This document shows positions 37,821 to 46,067 of a stretch of DNA of 64,000 nucleotides, one piece after another; position 1 is the stretch's first letter; each line of letters begins with the position of its first letter. A program made the position numbers and the translations under genes. Under the pieces are notes generated by a model. The model saw nothing but the letters and a program-made list of their open reading frames with translations. It was not told where the DNA came from and ran no database searches. This DNA is from Microbacterium fluvii (GTDB lineage Bacteria > Actinomycetota > Actinomycetes > Actinomycetales > Microbacteriaceae), in assembly GCF_025515205.1 (NCBI RefSeq), contig NZ_JAOPFX010000002.1:372001-436000 (forward strand), given 5' to 3'.

Positions 37821-38825
37821 TCAGAAGGTCGTCGACACGTGGCCGCGGGGAACCACGACCTGCAGCGACCCCGCCTCGACGCGCACCGCGACCTGGGTCG
37901 CCTCGCCGAACTCGTCGCCGTCGAGCTGCACCGGCTGCACCGCCTGCGCCGCCACGTCGATGCCCGTGCCGCGGGTGTACCGCACGGCGTTGTCCTTCGT
38001 GCGCAGCGAGAGGATCTGCCTGCCCGCGCGGAAGCGCCGCAGCACGCTGTTGTCCCACGCGACCCGGCGCCACACCAGCAGCCATCCGAGCGGGTTCTTG
38101 GGCTGGAAGATGACGATGTCGAGCTGTCCGTCGGTGATCGAGGCCTCCGGGATCAGCTCCAGCCCTGCCGGCAGCGACCCGCAGTTCGCGAACAGCACGC
38201 TCTGCACGTTCGCCCGGTGCATGCGGTGGCCCGGCACCTGGTACATCACGGGGAACGGCTTGGCGTTCACGAGCGACCGCGCCGCGCCGTCGACATAGGC
38301 GACCCAGCCGACCTTCTTCTTGAGGTCGCCGCTCGTGTTCGCGATCATCGCGGCGTCCAGCCCCATGCCGCCCATCACGACGAAGGCGTGCTCGGCCTTC
38401 TCTCCGTCTGGGCGGGTGAGCTTGGCGAAGCCCACGTCCATCGCGTGCACCTCGCCGTCGAAGGTCGCGCGGATCATCGCCTCGCGGTCGTCGAGCGGCA
38501 GACGCAGGTTGCGCGCCAGCAGGTTGCCGGTGCCGCTGGGCACGATCGTTAGCGGAACGCCTGTGCCGCTCATCGCCTCCGACACGGCGCGCACCGTGCC
38601 GTCGCCGCCGGCGACCAGCACCGCAGCGGCGCCCTCGGCCACGGCCTGACGGGCGACGTCGTCACCGAGATCCTCGATGCGGGTCTCGTAGAACAGCGGC
38701 TCGTCCCAGCCGGCCTCGCTCGACAGGGCGATCACCTCCGCGCGGATCGCGTCGCCGTCGACCTTCGTGGGGTTGTAGACCAGGGCGGCGCGTTTGCGGG
38801 TGGCGTCGGCATCCGGGTCTGTCAT
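37821..38825 (-). CDS. Diacylglycerol/lipid kinase family protein
   Basis: 334 residues. DAGK catalytic domain with AALVYNPTKVDGDAIRAEV, the ATP-binding GGDGTVRAVSEAMSGTGVPL loop and the PSGTGNLLARNLRL motif; C-terminal NAD-kinase/YegS-like beta-sandwich (GMGLDAAMIANTSGDLKKKVG; ELIPEASITDGQLDIVIFQP). Phosphorylates diacylglycerol or a related lipid at the membrane in known relatives; the actual lipid is not known. The ATG is 6 nt from a TATCGT box (minus strand 38837-38832), so probably leaderless. Divergent from serS. Confidence 0.9.
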   Translation of the reverse strand: MTDPDADATRKRAALVYNPTKVDGDAIRAEVIALSSEAGWDEPLFYETRIEDLGDDVARQAVAEGAAAVLVAGGDGTVRAVSEAMSGTGVPLTIVPSGTGNLLARNLRLPLDDREAMIRATFDGEVHAMDVGFAKLTRPDGEKAEHAFVVMGGMGLDAAMIANTSGDLKKKVGWVAYVDGAARSLVNAKPFPVMYQVPGHRMHRANVQSVLFANCGSLPAGLELIPEASITDGQLDIVIFQPKNPLGWLLVWRRVAWDNSVLRRFRAGRQILSLRTKDNAVRYTRGTGIDVAAQAVQPVQLDGDEFGEATQVAVRVEAGSLQVVVPRGHVSTTF

Positions 38826-38831
38826 GGACTC

Positions 38832-38837
38832 ACGATA
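38832..38837 (-). promoter_or_regulatory. -10 box of the diacylglycerol-kinase-like gene
   Basis: TATCGT on the minus strand ending 6 nt before the ATG, the spacing expected for a leaderless transcript. No good -35 recognised. Confidence 0.4.
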
Positions 38838-38885
38838 GCGGGATGCTGCCGCCCGAGGCCCGGTCGGCGCACGGGGCGCCCCGGC

Positions 38886-38906
38886 TAGACTCGATCACGT
38901 GATCGA
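38886..38906 (+). promoter_or_regulatory. serS promoter -10 and 16-bp palindrome over the start codon
   Basis: TAGACT (38886-38891) lies 7 nt before the GTG start. A perfect palindrome TCGATCACGTGATCGA (38891-38906) spans the first codons, so the transcript, if leaderless, would begin inside it. Confidence 0.55.
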
Positions 38907-40164
38907 TCCCGCACTTCTTCGTGAAAGCCCCGAGCTGGTCAAGCGCTCGCAGGAGGCCCGCGGGGAGTCGCCCGACACCGTCGACGAGGCGCTCGCCGCC
39001 GACGCCGCCCGCCGTCAGGCGATCACGGCCTTCGAAGAGTTGCGCGCCGCCCAGAACGCGCACGGCAAGAGGGTCGCGCAGGCGCCGAAAGACGAGAAGG
39101 CGGCCCTGGTGGCCGAGGCCAAGGAGCTCAGCGACCGCGTCAAGCAGGCCCAGCACGCGGTCACCGCCGCGGAGGAGGCGTTCACCGCCGCCTTCAGCCG
39201 CATCGAGAACATCGTCATCGACGGCGTCCCGGCCGGCGGCGAAGAAGACTTCATCACCCTCCGCACCCACGGTGAGCCGGTCGCGTTCGACTTCGAGCCG
39301 CTCGACCATCTCGCCCTCGGCGAGAAGCTCGGCGCCATCGACATGGAGCGCGGCACCAAGGTCTCGGGCAGTCGCTTCTACTTCCTCACCGGCATCGGCG
39401 CGCGCCTCGAGTACGCGCTCATGTCGCTCGCGCTGCAGCGCGCCGTCGATGCCGGGTTCATCCCGATGATCCCGCCGACGCTCGTGCGGGCAGAGGTCAT
39501 GCGCGGCACCGGCTTTCTCGGGCAGCACGCCGACGAGGTGTACCGCCTCGAAGAAGACGACCTCTACCTCGTGGGCACGAGCGAGGTGCCCCTCGCCGGC
39601 TACCACATGGACGAAATCGTCGACCTCGGCGCGGGCGCCAAGCGCTACGCCGGCTGGTCGACGTGCTACCGCCGCGAGGCCGGCTCGTACGGCAAAGACA
39701 CCCGCGGCATCATCCGCGTGCACCAGTTCAACAAGCTCGAGATGTTCGTCTACACGACCCCCGAAGACGCCGAGGCCGAGCACCTGCGCCTCGTCGCGCT
39801 GCAGGAGGGGATGCTGCAGGACCTCGGCCTGAGCTACCGCGTCATCGATGTGGCCGCCGGCGACCTCGGGTCGTCGGCCGCGCGCAAGTACGACGTCGAG
39901 GCGTGGGTGCCGACGCAGGACGCCTATCGCGAGCTCACCAGCACCTCGAACTGCACGACGTATCAGGCGCGGCGGCTCAGCATCCGCCATCGCGTCGAAG
40001 GTGGCAAGACGCAGCCGGTCGCGACCCTCAACGGCACGCTGGCAACGACCCGCTGGATCGTCGCGCTGCTCGAGACCCACCAGCGCGCCGACGGATCGGT
40101 CGTCGTGCCCGAGGTGCTGCGCCCGTACCTCGGCGGCCTGGAGGTCATGGAGCCGATCGCGTGA
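38899..40164 (+). CDS. serS: Seryl-tRNA synthetase
   Basis: 421 residues, class II aminoacyl-tRNA synthetase. N-terminal coiled-coil arm (~residues 1-105, [18 protein letters not shown] onward) that grips the long variable arm of tRNA-Ser; catalytic core with [11 protein letters not shown], motif 2 [20 protein letters not shown] and motif 3 [20 protein letters not shown] start with a -10 box at 7 nt. Followed, with GTGA overlap, by a HAD phosphatase gene, and about 1 kb later by a tRNA-Ser gene. Confidence 0.97.
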   Translation: MIDPALLRESPELVKRSQEARGESPDTVDEALAADAARRQAITAFEELRAAQNAHGKRVAQAPKDEKAALVAEAKELSDRVKQAQHAVTAAEEAFTAAFSRIENIVIDGVPAGGEEDFITLRTHGEPVAFDFEPLDHLALGEKLGAIDMERGTKVSGSRFYFLTGIGARLEYALMSLALQRAVDAGFIPMIPPTLVRAEVMRGTGFLGQHADEVYRLEEDDLYLVGTSEVPLAGYHMDEIVDLGAGAKRYAGWSTCYRREAGSYGKDTRGIIRVHQFNKLEMFVYTTPEDAEAEHLRLVALQEGMLQDLGLSYRVIDVAAGDLGSSAARKYDVEAWVPTQDAYRELTSTSNCTTYQARRLSIRHRVEGGKTQPVATLNGTLATTRWIVALLETHQRADGSVVVPEVLRPYLGGLEVMEPIA

Positions 40165-41078
40165 GCGACTCGCATCTGCCGCCCACTGGGTCGATCGAGG
40201 TCGTGCGGCCCGTCGAGGCCGCCGAGCTCGTCGAGCAGGTCGCCGAAGACACCGAGAACCCGGCCGTCGCGACGGAGCGGATGCTGATCGCCCTCGATAT
40301 CGACGGCACGATCCTGCTCGAAGACGAGTCGCTGAGCCCTGGGGTCGTGGATGCGGTCGCCCACGCGCACCGCGCAGGGCACGAGGTCATGCTCGCCACC
40401 GGCCGCAGCTGGGAGGGCACGCGCGGCATCGTGCGGGTGCTGAACATCGCGCCGGAATACGTCGTGTGCTCCAATGGCGCCGTCATCATGCGGCGGCGGG
40501 AGGGCGACCTCGCCGAAGAGAGCCAGTACGAGCGCTGGCACGTCGAGACCTTCGACGCGACCGAGGTTCTCGAGCTGCTGCGCACCCACCTGCCCGACGC
40601 CCGCTACATGGTGGAACTGCGCGACGGGCGGCGCCTGTACACCGAAGTGCTCGCCGACTGGAACCTCAGCCAGGCGGCACGTGTGCCCTTCGAGCAGCTG
40701 TCGGCCGAACCTGTGTGCCGCGTCGTCGTGGTCTCGCCGGGGGAGGACGAGCGCGACTTCTCGGCGCTGATCGCCCGGATCGGGCTCAACCAGGTGTCGT
40801 ATGCCGTGGGCTGGAGCGCGTGGCTCGACATCGCCCCGCACGGCGTCGACAAGTCCACGGCGCTCGAGCGGGTGCGCACCGAGCTCGGGGTGGACCCGGC
40901 GCACGTGCTCGTGATCGGCGACGGACGTAACGATGTCGGCATGTTCGCGTGGGCGCGCCGCAGCGGCGGGCGAGCGGTCGCGATGGCGCAGGGGCCCCAG
41001 GAAGTGCGGGATGCCGCGTCCGAGACCACAGGGTCGGTCGACGCCGGGGGCGTCGCGGCGGTGCTGAAGGCGCTGTGA
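40161..41078 (+). CDS. HAD-superfamily (Cof-type) hydrolase
   Basis: 305 residues. HAD motif [13 protein letters not shown], motif II MLATGRS, a C2-type cap, and motif III/IV region [10 protein letters not shown]...[17 protein letters not shown], the Cof/YbhA pattern. Cleaves small phosphorylated metabolites in the cytosol; substrate unknown. The first ~40 residues precede the HAD core as a variable extension. GTG start overlaps the serS stop by 4 bp, so it is cotranscribed with serS, an arrangement I recall from other actinobacteria. Confidence 0.9.
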   Translation: MSDSHLPPTGSIEVVRPVEAAELVEQVAEDTENPAVATERMLIALDIDGTILLEDESLSPGVVDAVAHAHRAGHEVMLATGRSWEGTRGIVRVLNIAPEYVVCSNGAVIMRRREGDLAEESQYERWHVETFDATEVLELLRTHLPDARYMVELRDGRRLYTEVLADWNLSQAARVPFEQLSAEPVCRVVVVSPGEDERDFSALIARIGLNQVSYAVGWSAWLDIAPHGVDKSTALERVRTELGVDPAHVLVIGDGRNDVGMFAWARRSGGRAVAMAQGPQEVRDAASETTGSVDAGGVAAVLKAL

Positions 41079-41186
41079 GGCGCGCCGCATCCGCTATCAG
41101 CGCCCGCACAGATGCCGTTGGGAGAATGGCGGACGGTCCGGTCGACTAGACTCGACGCCTGATCGGCAGGGTGTGAGCCCTGATCG

Positions 41187-41271
41187 GGAGGGTTGTCCGA
41201 GCGGCCGATGGACCTGGTCTTGAAAACCAGTGGGCAGAGATGTCCCGTGGGTTCGAATCCCACACCCTCCG
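41187..41271 (+). tRNA. tRNA-Ser (anticodon UGA)
   Basis: Acceptor stem GGAGGGT (41187-41193) pairs with ACCCTCC (41264-41270), discriminator G. Anticodon stem CTGGT/ACCAG encloses loop CTTGAAA with anticodon TGA (41221-41223). A long class II variable arm follows and the T-loop is GTTCGAATC. CCA is not encoded. A TAGACT box is at 41147-41152. Confidence 0.96.
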
Positions 41272-41326
41272 CAGTACGGCGCCTCGCGTGCCGGTTCGGA
41301 GGTCCCCCCGGCCCGAGAGGACTCGA

Positions 41327-42628
41327 GTGAGCAGGAAAAGCGAGACGAAGGCGCGTCGCCATACGCTGGCGCGGCACGGTGTGCTGACATCGCCCAACGC
41401 CTTCACGCAGCTCTTGACCATCGTGGCCGTGGGCATGGCCGTCGTCCTCGTCTCGGTCACCGGTGTCGCCGGCTTCGCCCTGTGGAACACCGCGCAGGCG
41501 ATCAGCGCGAACGCCGTCTCGATCGGCGGCGACGACGAAGACGAGATCCCGCCGTCGATCGGCGCGATCGAGGGCGGCGTCAACCTGCTGCTCGTGGGCA
41601 GCGACTCGTGCGAAGGACAGGATGTCAAGCTCTTCCCCCGATGCGCGCACGACACCGGCGGTGAGCGCAACGATGTGACGATGCTCGTGCACATCAGCGA
41701 CGAGCCGCGCCGCGTGACCGTCGTCTCGTTCCCCCGCGACATGCTCGTGCCGATCCCTTCCTGCCCCTATGAGGACGGCACGGGTTCGTACTCGGCGATG
41801 AGCTCGCAGATGATCAACTCGTCGTACGGCTACGGCGGCCTGCAGTGCACCGTGCTGACCGTGGAGGCGCTGACCGGCGTCGACATCCAGTTCGCCGGCG
41901 CGATCCGCTGGACCGGCGTGATCAACATGTCGGATGCCATCGGCGGCGTCGACGTGTGCGTCGAGGGCGACATCAACGACTCGCACACGGGCCTGCACCT
42001 GACCGCCGGCAACCACACGCTCGTCGGCGAGGAGGCGCTGCAGTTCCTGCGCATCCGCCACGGCATCGGCGACGGCTCCGACCTCGGACGCATCTCGAAC
42101 CAGCAGCAGTTCATGAGCTCTCTCGTGCGCAAGCTGCAGTCGGAGTCGGTGCTGGCCAACCCCGCGACGCTGTTCAACCTCGCCACGACCGCGATGAACC
42201 AGGTCGACGAGGGACAGCTGCTGCTGAGCAAGTCGCTGGCCAACCCCACCCTCATGGTGCAGATCGCGATGGCGGTCAAGGACGTCGACTACAGCGACAT
42301 CGTGTTCGTGCAGTACCCGACCGTCTACGCGTCGGGCAACGGCTCGAGCCGCGTGCTGCCGGTGACGGATGCTGCCGCCGTGCTCTTCCAGGCGCTCGAA
42401 GACAACAAGCCCATCACGCTGACCGGTGAGGCCAGCCAGGGCTACGGCGTCGAGGTGACCGGCGAGGCGACTCCCGAGCCCGACCCGTCGGCATCCGCTT
42501 CGGCTTCGCCGTCTGCTTCCGCCTCGCCGTCTGCCACCGCCGAGGAAGAGGAGGAGGCCGTCGAGCTGCCCTCGCAGATCGCCGGTACCACCGCCGCGCA
42601 GGTCACCTGCACCAAGCCGCAGCAGTAG
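41327..42628 (+). CDS. LytR-CpsA-Psr (LCP) family cell-wall protein
   Basis: 433 residues from the GTG at 41327 (GAGAGG at 6 nt). Short basic cytoplasmic tail, one membrane span (LLTIVAVGMAVVLVSVTGVA, ~residues 28-50), then the extracellular LCP domain with VNLLLVGSD, RNDVTMLVHIS, VVSFPRDMLVPIP and RIRHGIGDGSDLGRISNQQQ, including the Arg/Asp residues that bind polyprenyl pyrophosphate in the family. C-terminal Ser/Ala/Pro repeat and acidic run (~385-410). LCP enzymes attach secondary glycopolymers to peptidoglycan. Between two tRNA-Ser genes. Confidence 0.94.
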   Translation: MSRKSETKARRHTLARHGVLTSPNAFTQLLTIVAVGMAVVLVSVTGVAGFALWNTAQAISANAVSIGGDDEDEIPPSIGAIEGGVNLLLVGSDSCEGQDVKLFPRCAHDTGGERNDVTMLVHISDEPRRVTVVSFPRDMLVPIPSCPYEDGTGSYSAMSSQMINSSYGYGGLQCTVLTVEALTGVDIQFAGAIRWTGVINMSDAIGGVDVCVEGDINDSHTGLHLTAGNHTLVGEEALQFLRIRHGIGDGSDLGRISNQQQFMSSLVRKLQSESVLANPATLFNLATTAMNQVDEGQLLLSKSLANPTLMVQIAMAVKDVDYSDIVFVQYPTVYASGNGSSRVLPVTDAAAVLFQALEDNKPITLTGEASQGYGVEVTGEATPEPDPSASASASPSASASPSATAEEEEEAVELPSQIAGTTAAQVTCTKPQQ

Positions 42629-42706
42629 GCGGCTCGGTTCGGTCGGGGCCGCGCGAGCGGTTATGATTGCTGGCAGTGCTCATCGGCCTCGGCCGGTCGA
42701 GCGCTT

Positions 42707-42798
42707 GGAGACGTCGCATAGTCAGGCCTAGTGCACCACCCTGCTAAGGTGGAGTCCCCGTAAGGGGACCGAGGGTTCAAATCCCTCCGTCTCCGCCA
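42707..42798 (+). tRNA. tRNA-Ser (anticodon GCU)
   Basis: Acceptor GGAGACG (42707-42713) pairs with CGTCTCC (42788-42794); discriminator G and an encoded CCA (42796-42798). Anticodon stem CCACC/GGTGG, loop CTGCTAA, anticodon GCT (42743-42745). Variable arm GTCCCC...GGGGAC. Encoding of CCA differs from the neighbouring tRNA-Ser(UGA). The accessory cluster begins just beyond it. Confidence 0.96.
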
Positions 42799-42820
42799 CA
42801 ACGCCCTGGTCAGGTTTCAT

Positions 42821-42845
42821 TCCGGGATCCCGGAGGAGTTCCTCC
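42821..42845. terminator. Palindrome/hairpin after tRNA-Ser(GCU)
   Basis: TCCGGGATCCCGGA (42821-42834) is a perfect 14-bp palindrome and overlaps GGAGGA-GT-TCCTCC (42832-42845). Could terminate the tRNA transcript, although no U-run follows. Confidence 0.4.
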
Positions 42846-42905
42846 GTTCAGCTCGATGCGTCGGACTGTGCTGTTGCTTGGCGATTGTGAACTGCTTCGT
42901 CCGCT

Positions 42906-43004
42906 GCAGACGACGACATCGACCGGGCGATCGGCGAGTCGGTCGCGCTGTCGCTGCGGGTGCTCGGCGGCAGGGCCGACACGATCGACATGAAGGCGGA
43001 GTAG
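42906..43004 (+). pseudogene. Possible 3' remnant of a truncated gene
   Basis: A short open frame (from 42891 after an in-frame stop) encodes ADDDIDRAIGESVALSLRVL then GGRADTIDMKAE and stops at 43002-43004. It reads like the tail of a real protein but has no start codon or RBS and lies directly after tRNA-Ser(GCU). It may be the end of a gene broken by insertion or deletion at this junction. Family not recognised. Apart from it and the hairpin, 42799-43048 contains nothing I can name. Confidence 0.3.
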
Positions 43005-43048
43005 TCCAGGCGCGGTGCCCTCACGAAGACGAACGCTCCTGGTCGACT

Positions 43049-44464
43049 TCAACCCGCCGCCGGGGAGACCGTCACGGTCACCCGGCGATAGCGCGCAATC
43101 GGCTCGGCTCCCACGGTGCGCGCGGCGACGATGAACACGAAGGATGCAGCATTGCGGACGGCGGGAGCGATGAACGAGCATCGAGCCGATGTCGCGTCGC
43201 GCAGCTCGACCGCCGTGACGTGCGGGGCCATGCCGATTTCGGGGTAGGGGATCCATTCGAATCTCAGCCCGCGACCGTCGCTGTCGCGCGAGGGCGACGC
43301 GTCGAGGGTGACCTCGGCGCCCGTGACAACGTCGACGCGGTCGGGGTGTGCGAGCGTGACGACGGGCGGGTGGTCGGCGATGCTGCGGTCGGCTGACCCC
43401 GCCCACCGCAGCCTGTTCACGAAGTCGTTCTGGATGTCGGTGCGCCATCGCCAGATGGTCGCCTGCGGGCTGGTGTGCGGTGCGCCGTCGTGGCCGATCA
43501 CCGTATCGGAGGCGTTGGTCCAGATCGGGTGTCGTTCGTTCGTGCCGGTGTATGCCATGTCGGGGACGTAATGCGCATACCGCCCGCCCCAGCCGCCGGC
43601 TCCGGGCTGCTCGGGCACGTTCAGTCCGTTCGGTATCAGCCCGAGGTACGACGGGGTGTCGCCCTCCATGATGAACCTGTGCACCGGATACCTCCGGCCG
43701 TACGCGCCGGTACGCCGCACGACGTCCTTCACCCACTGCCTCGTCACGAGTGACGCGTCGGCACCCGCGAAGCCGCCGCCCTGCACTCCGTCCTCGCTGC
43801 CGTGGCCGAACCGGTCGGCGGACAGTCCCGGCCACGTGGCATGCCGATACAGCTTCCCGCCGATCGTCGAGGGCGAGACGATGGTGAGAATCCGGTCGCC
43901 GTAGCGCTGCCGGATCCAGTAGCCGGCGGCGTCCTGGTCCGAGATGGCGTGCACGCGCAGTCGTGCGAGCAGCGCCGCGAACCGGGCGTCATCGAGCTCG
44001 CGCTCTGCTGTCCACAGCGCCTGTGCGAGTGTGTTCGCCCCTCCCCACAGCGCGACCCACAGGGGGCGTGGGTCGTCGCGATCGGCGGCGGAGACGAGGG
44101 CGCGGACGCCGGGAACGTCGTTCCATCTCGTCTCGGCGAACCCGTCGCCTGGTGCTCTGCCGTACGCGGGGATGCCGAGGGCCGTGACCTTCCGCAGCGC
44201 ATCTGCGGAGGGGAAGCCGCCCTCGTGCGCCTCGAGGTTGCTCCGAGCGTGTTCGTACGCGTCGATGACGCGGTGGATCAGCCGCGCGTTGCGGACGCGC
44301 GCGGCGCGTCTCTGCCAGCACGACGTGACCGCGACGATGCCCTCGACGTCGATGACGTTCGCGTACAGCAGGAGCCTCGCGAGCGACTGGATGTCGTCGT
44401 TCTCGAGCCCGCCGGCGATATCGGTGAGAACGAAGAGCCTCGGGGCGGCGCTGTCGTCCGTCAT
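43049..44464 (-). CDS. DUF1593-domain (nucleoside-hydrolase-like) protein
   Basis: 471 residues, no signal peptide. N-terminal ~300 residues have the nucleoside-hydrolase-like DUF1593 fold: RLFVLTDIAGGLENDDIQSL with the metal-binding Asp pair, WVALWGGANTLAQALW, and ISDQDAAGYWIRQRYGDRIL. The C-terminal ~100 residues (VTGAEVTLDASPSRDSDG) resemble the Ig-like/PKD-type module found after DUF1593. Such proteins often occur in plant-polysaccharide gene clusters and were once called cellulose-binding, but their reaction is unknown. ATG with GGAGAAG RBS; 28 bp from the SDR gene, sharing its promoter. Confidence 0.82.
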   Translation of the reverse strand: MTDDSAAPRLFVLTDIAGGLENDDIQSLARLLLYANVIDVEGIVAVTSCWQRRAARVRNARLIHRVIDAYEHARSNLEAHEGGFPSADALRKVTALGIPAYGRAPGDGFAETRWNDVPGVRALVSAADRDDPRPLWVALWGGANTLAQALWTAERELDDARFAALLARLRVHAISDQDAAGYWIRQRYGDRILTIVSPSTIGGKLYRHATWPGLSADRFGHGSEDGVQGGGFAGADASLVTRQWVKDVVRRTGAYGRRYPVHRFIMEGDTPSYLGLIPNGLNVPEQPGAGGWGGRYAHYVPDMAYTGTNERHPIWTNASDTVIGHDGAPHTSPQATIWRWRTDIQNDFVNRLRWAGSADRSIADHPPVVTLAHPDRVDVVTGAEVTLDASPSRDSDGRGLRFEWIPYPEIGMAPHVTAVELRDATSARCSFIAPAVRNAASFVFIVAARTVGAEPIARYRRVTVTVSPAAG

Positions 44465-44492
44465 GTCGTCATTCTTCTCCGCCGCGACGCTG

Positions 44493-45941
44493 TCAGGCGC
44501 GCGCCGCGGGCACGCGCGCGCCCGTGTACAGCTGCGCGAGGAACGCGTTGTGCTCGCTCTGCGCCTCGTACGCCGTCGTGTCGCGGACGCAGTCGGGGCA
44601 CCAGTGACCGGCGGTGAGGATGAGTCGCGGGCTGCCTGCGAACACGTGCCCGAGGTGGCAGGCCCACACCAGCGGGGTCGCGATGTCGCCGCGCGCCGCG
44701 TCCGGGGAGACCAGTTCGCCGCCGCGGAAGTCCGCGACGCCCCGGTAGACCTCGGGGCCCCAGGCGGACGCCTCCACCGTTTCGTCGTAGCCGTGATCGA
44801 GGAAAGCCGGTACGCGGGTAGGCTCCGGCGGCGTGAAGCTCGACCAGTCGCCGATCCGCTGCCACGCCTCGTACGAGCCGAAGTGCGCGGTGATCTCGGC
44901 CTGGTCCCGGTGTGCGATCGCGTGCATCGTGCCCCGGGGCTTGCGCGTCAGCGGCTTCATCACGAGGTTCTTCACGATCCAGGAGGGGACCTTGCCCGCC
45001 GAGCGGACGGAGGACGGCGCCGCGGCGATCGCGCGACCGAGGGCGTCCTCGAAGGTGTCTTCGCGAAACGGGACGAGCTCCTGCAGGCGGTCGCTGTCGG
45101 TGTACCACTGGCCGTGGAAGTTGCGGGTCGCGAACCAGTCGCGGTCGTACCAGGTGCGGATGTCGGCGACGCCCATCGCCCCGCCGATCGCCTCCTGCAG
45201 CTGCCAGTTGGTCAGGCGCCAGCCCGCGCCGCCGCCGATGTTGTAGACGCCGCCCCAGAACTCCTCGGGTGCGGGCTCCGCGGCAAGCCGAACGAGCAGC
45301 CGGGCCGAGTCCTCGGCGGAGACCCACTCCATGACGCCCGTGAACGGCGAGTGGGTCATGATGGGGTCGCGGATCTCGAGCATCGCGGGGTGGAAGATCC
45401 CCGTCTGCCGCATCCATGCCCATCGCGGCAGGCCAGACTCGACCAGCAGCTTCTCTGCGACGATCTTGGTCTGGCCGTATTCGTCGAACGTCGAGACCCG
45501 CAGCGGGTCGCCGACGCGTCCCCAGTGCACAGGCTCCTGTCGGTCGCCTGTCTCGGCGACCGACCCGATTCCGATGACCTCGACGGCCGCTGGGTCGGGC
45601 AGCGTCTTGACCGCCCGGATGATGTTCTGCATGCTGCCGATGTTCACGCGATGCGCCAGGGCGGGCTGCGCGTCGGCGAGCGGCGAGACGACCGCGCCGA
45701 CGTGCAGGATGACGTCGACGCCGGACACGGCGCGGGCGACGTCGTCATACCGCGTCAGATCGCCCCATGCGATCTCGATGTTCGGCATGTCTTCGAACTC
45801 GGCGAGGACGGCGCGGTCGCGATCGGTGGGCTGCGCGAAGGCCCGCACGCGCACCTCGGGGCGATCGCGGAAGGCGCGAAGTGTGGCGCGTCCCCAGTTG
45901 CCGGTTGCGCCGGTGAGCAGGACGGTACGGGCTGTCGTCAT
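44493..45941 (-). CDS. NAD-dependent epimerase/dehydratase (extended SDR) with C-terminal zinc-knuckle-like segment
   Basis: 482 residues, longer than a usual epimerase (~320). N-terminal extended SDR fold: LLTGATGNWGRATLRAF, the GDLTRYDD segment, and the catalytic YGQTK (Tyr-x-x-x-Lys) around residue 180, followed by IFHPAMLEIRDP and a GGVYNIGGGAG substrate loop. The C-terminal ~60 residues carry CHLGHVF and HWCPDC, a pattern like treble-clef/zinc-ribbon knuckles. Probably acts on a sugar or sugar-derived ketone in the local catabolic pathway. Divergent from the LacI gene; its promoter carries two copies of the LacI-type operator. Confidence 0.85.
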   Translation of the reverse strand: MTTARTVLLTGATGNWGRATLRAFRDRPEVRVRAFAQPTDRDRAVLAEFEDMPNIEIAWGDLTRYDDVARAVSGVDVILHVGAVVSPLADAQPALAHRVNIGSMQNIIRAVKTLPDPAAVEVIGIGSVAETGDRQEPVHWGRVGDPLRVSTFDEYGQTKIVAEKLLVESGLPRWAWMRQTGIFHPAMLEIRDPIMTHSPFTGVMEWVSAEDSARLLVRLAAEPAPEEFWGGVYNIGGGAGWRLTNWQLQEAIGGAMGVADIRTWYDRDWFATRNFHGQWYTDSDRLQELVPFREDTFEDALGRAIAAAPSSVRSAGKVPSWIVKNLVMKPLTRKPRGTMHAIAHRDQAEITAHFGSYEAWQRIGDWSSFTPPEPTRVPAFLDHGYDETVEASAWGPEVYRGVADFRGGELVSPDAARGDIATPLVWACHLGHVFAGSPRLILTAGHWCPDCVRDTTAYEAQSEHNAFLAQLYTGARVPAARA

Positions 45942-45964
45942 CGAGGCATCGACCTTTCACAGAG

Positions 45965-46017
45965 CTAGCACGCGCTAGTTCTCCCGGCATGCTACGGTGA
46001 TTCACTAGCGCGTGCAA
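45965..46017. promoter_or_regulatory. SDR promoter (minus strand) with two LacI-type operators
   Basis: Minus-strand TTGCAC (46017-46012), 17-bp spacer, TAGCAT (45994-45989). Operator 1 CTAGCACGCGCTAG (45965-45978) lies downstream of the -10; operator 2 CTAGCGCGTGC (46005-46015) overlaps the -35 and is the exact reverse complement of 11 bases of operator 1. A third site is at 47125-47136. Confidence 0.65.
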
Positions 46018-46067
46018 GCCGCGGTCTTCCGGATCCGCGCGGTCGATGGCGCCGGGGAGAGCACTTC

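Noticed and set aside
42821..42845. Attachment site for an integrated element next to tRNA-Ser(GCU)
   Set aside because: No second copy of the tRNA end and no integrase in the window; kept only as a hairpin and a weak boundary hint.
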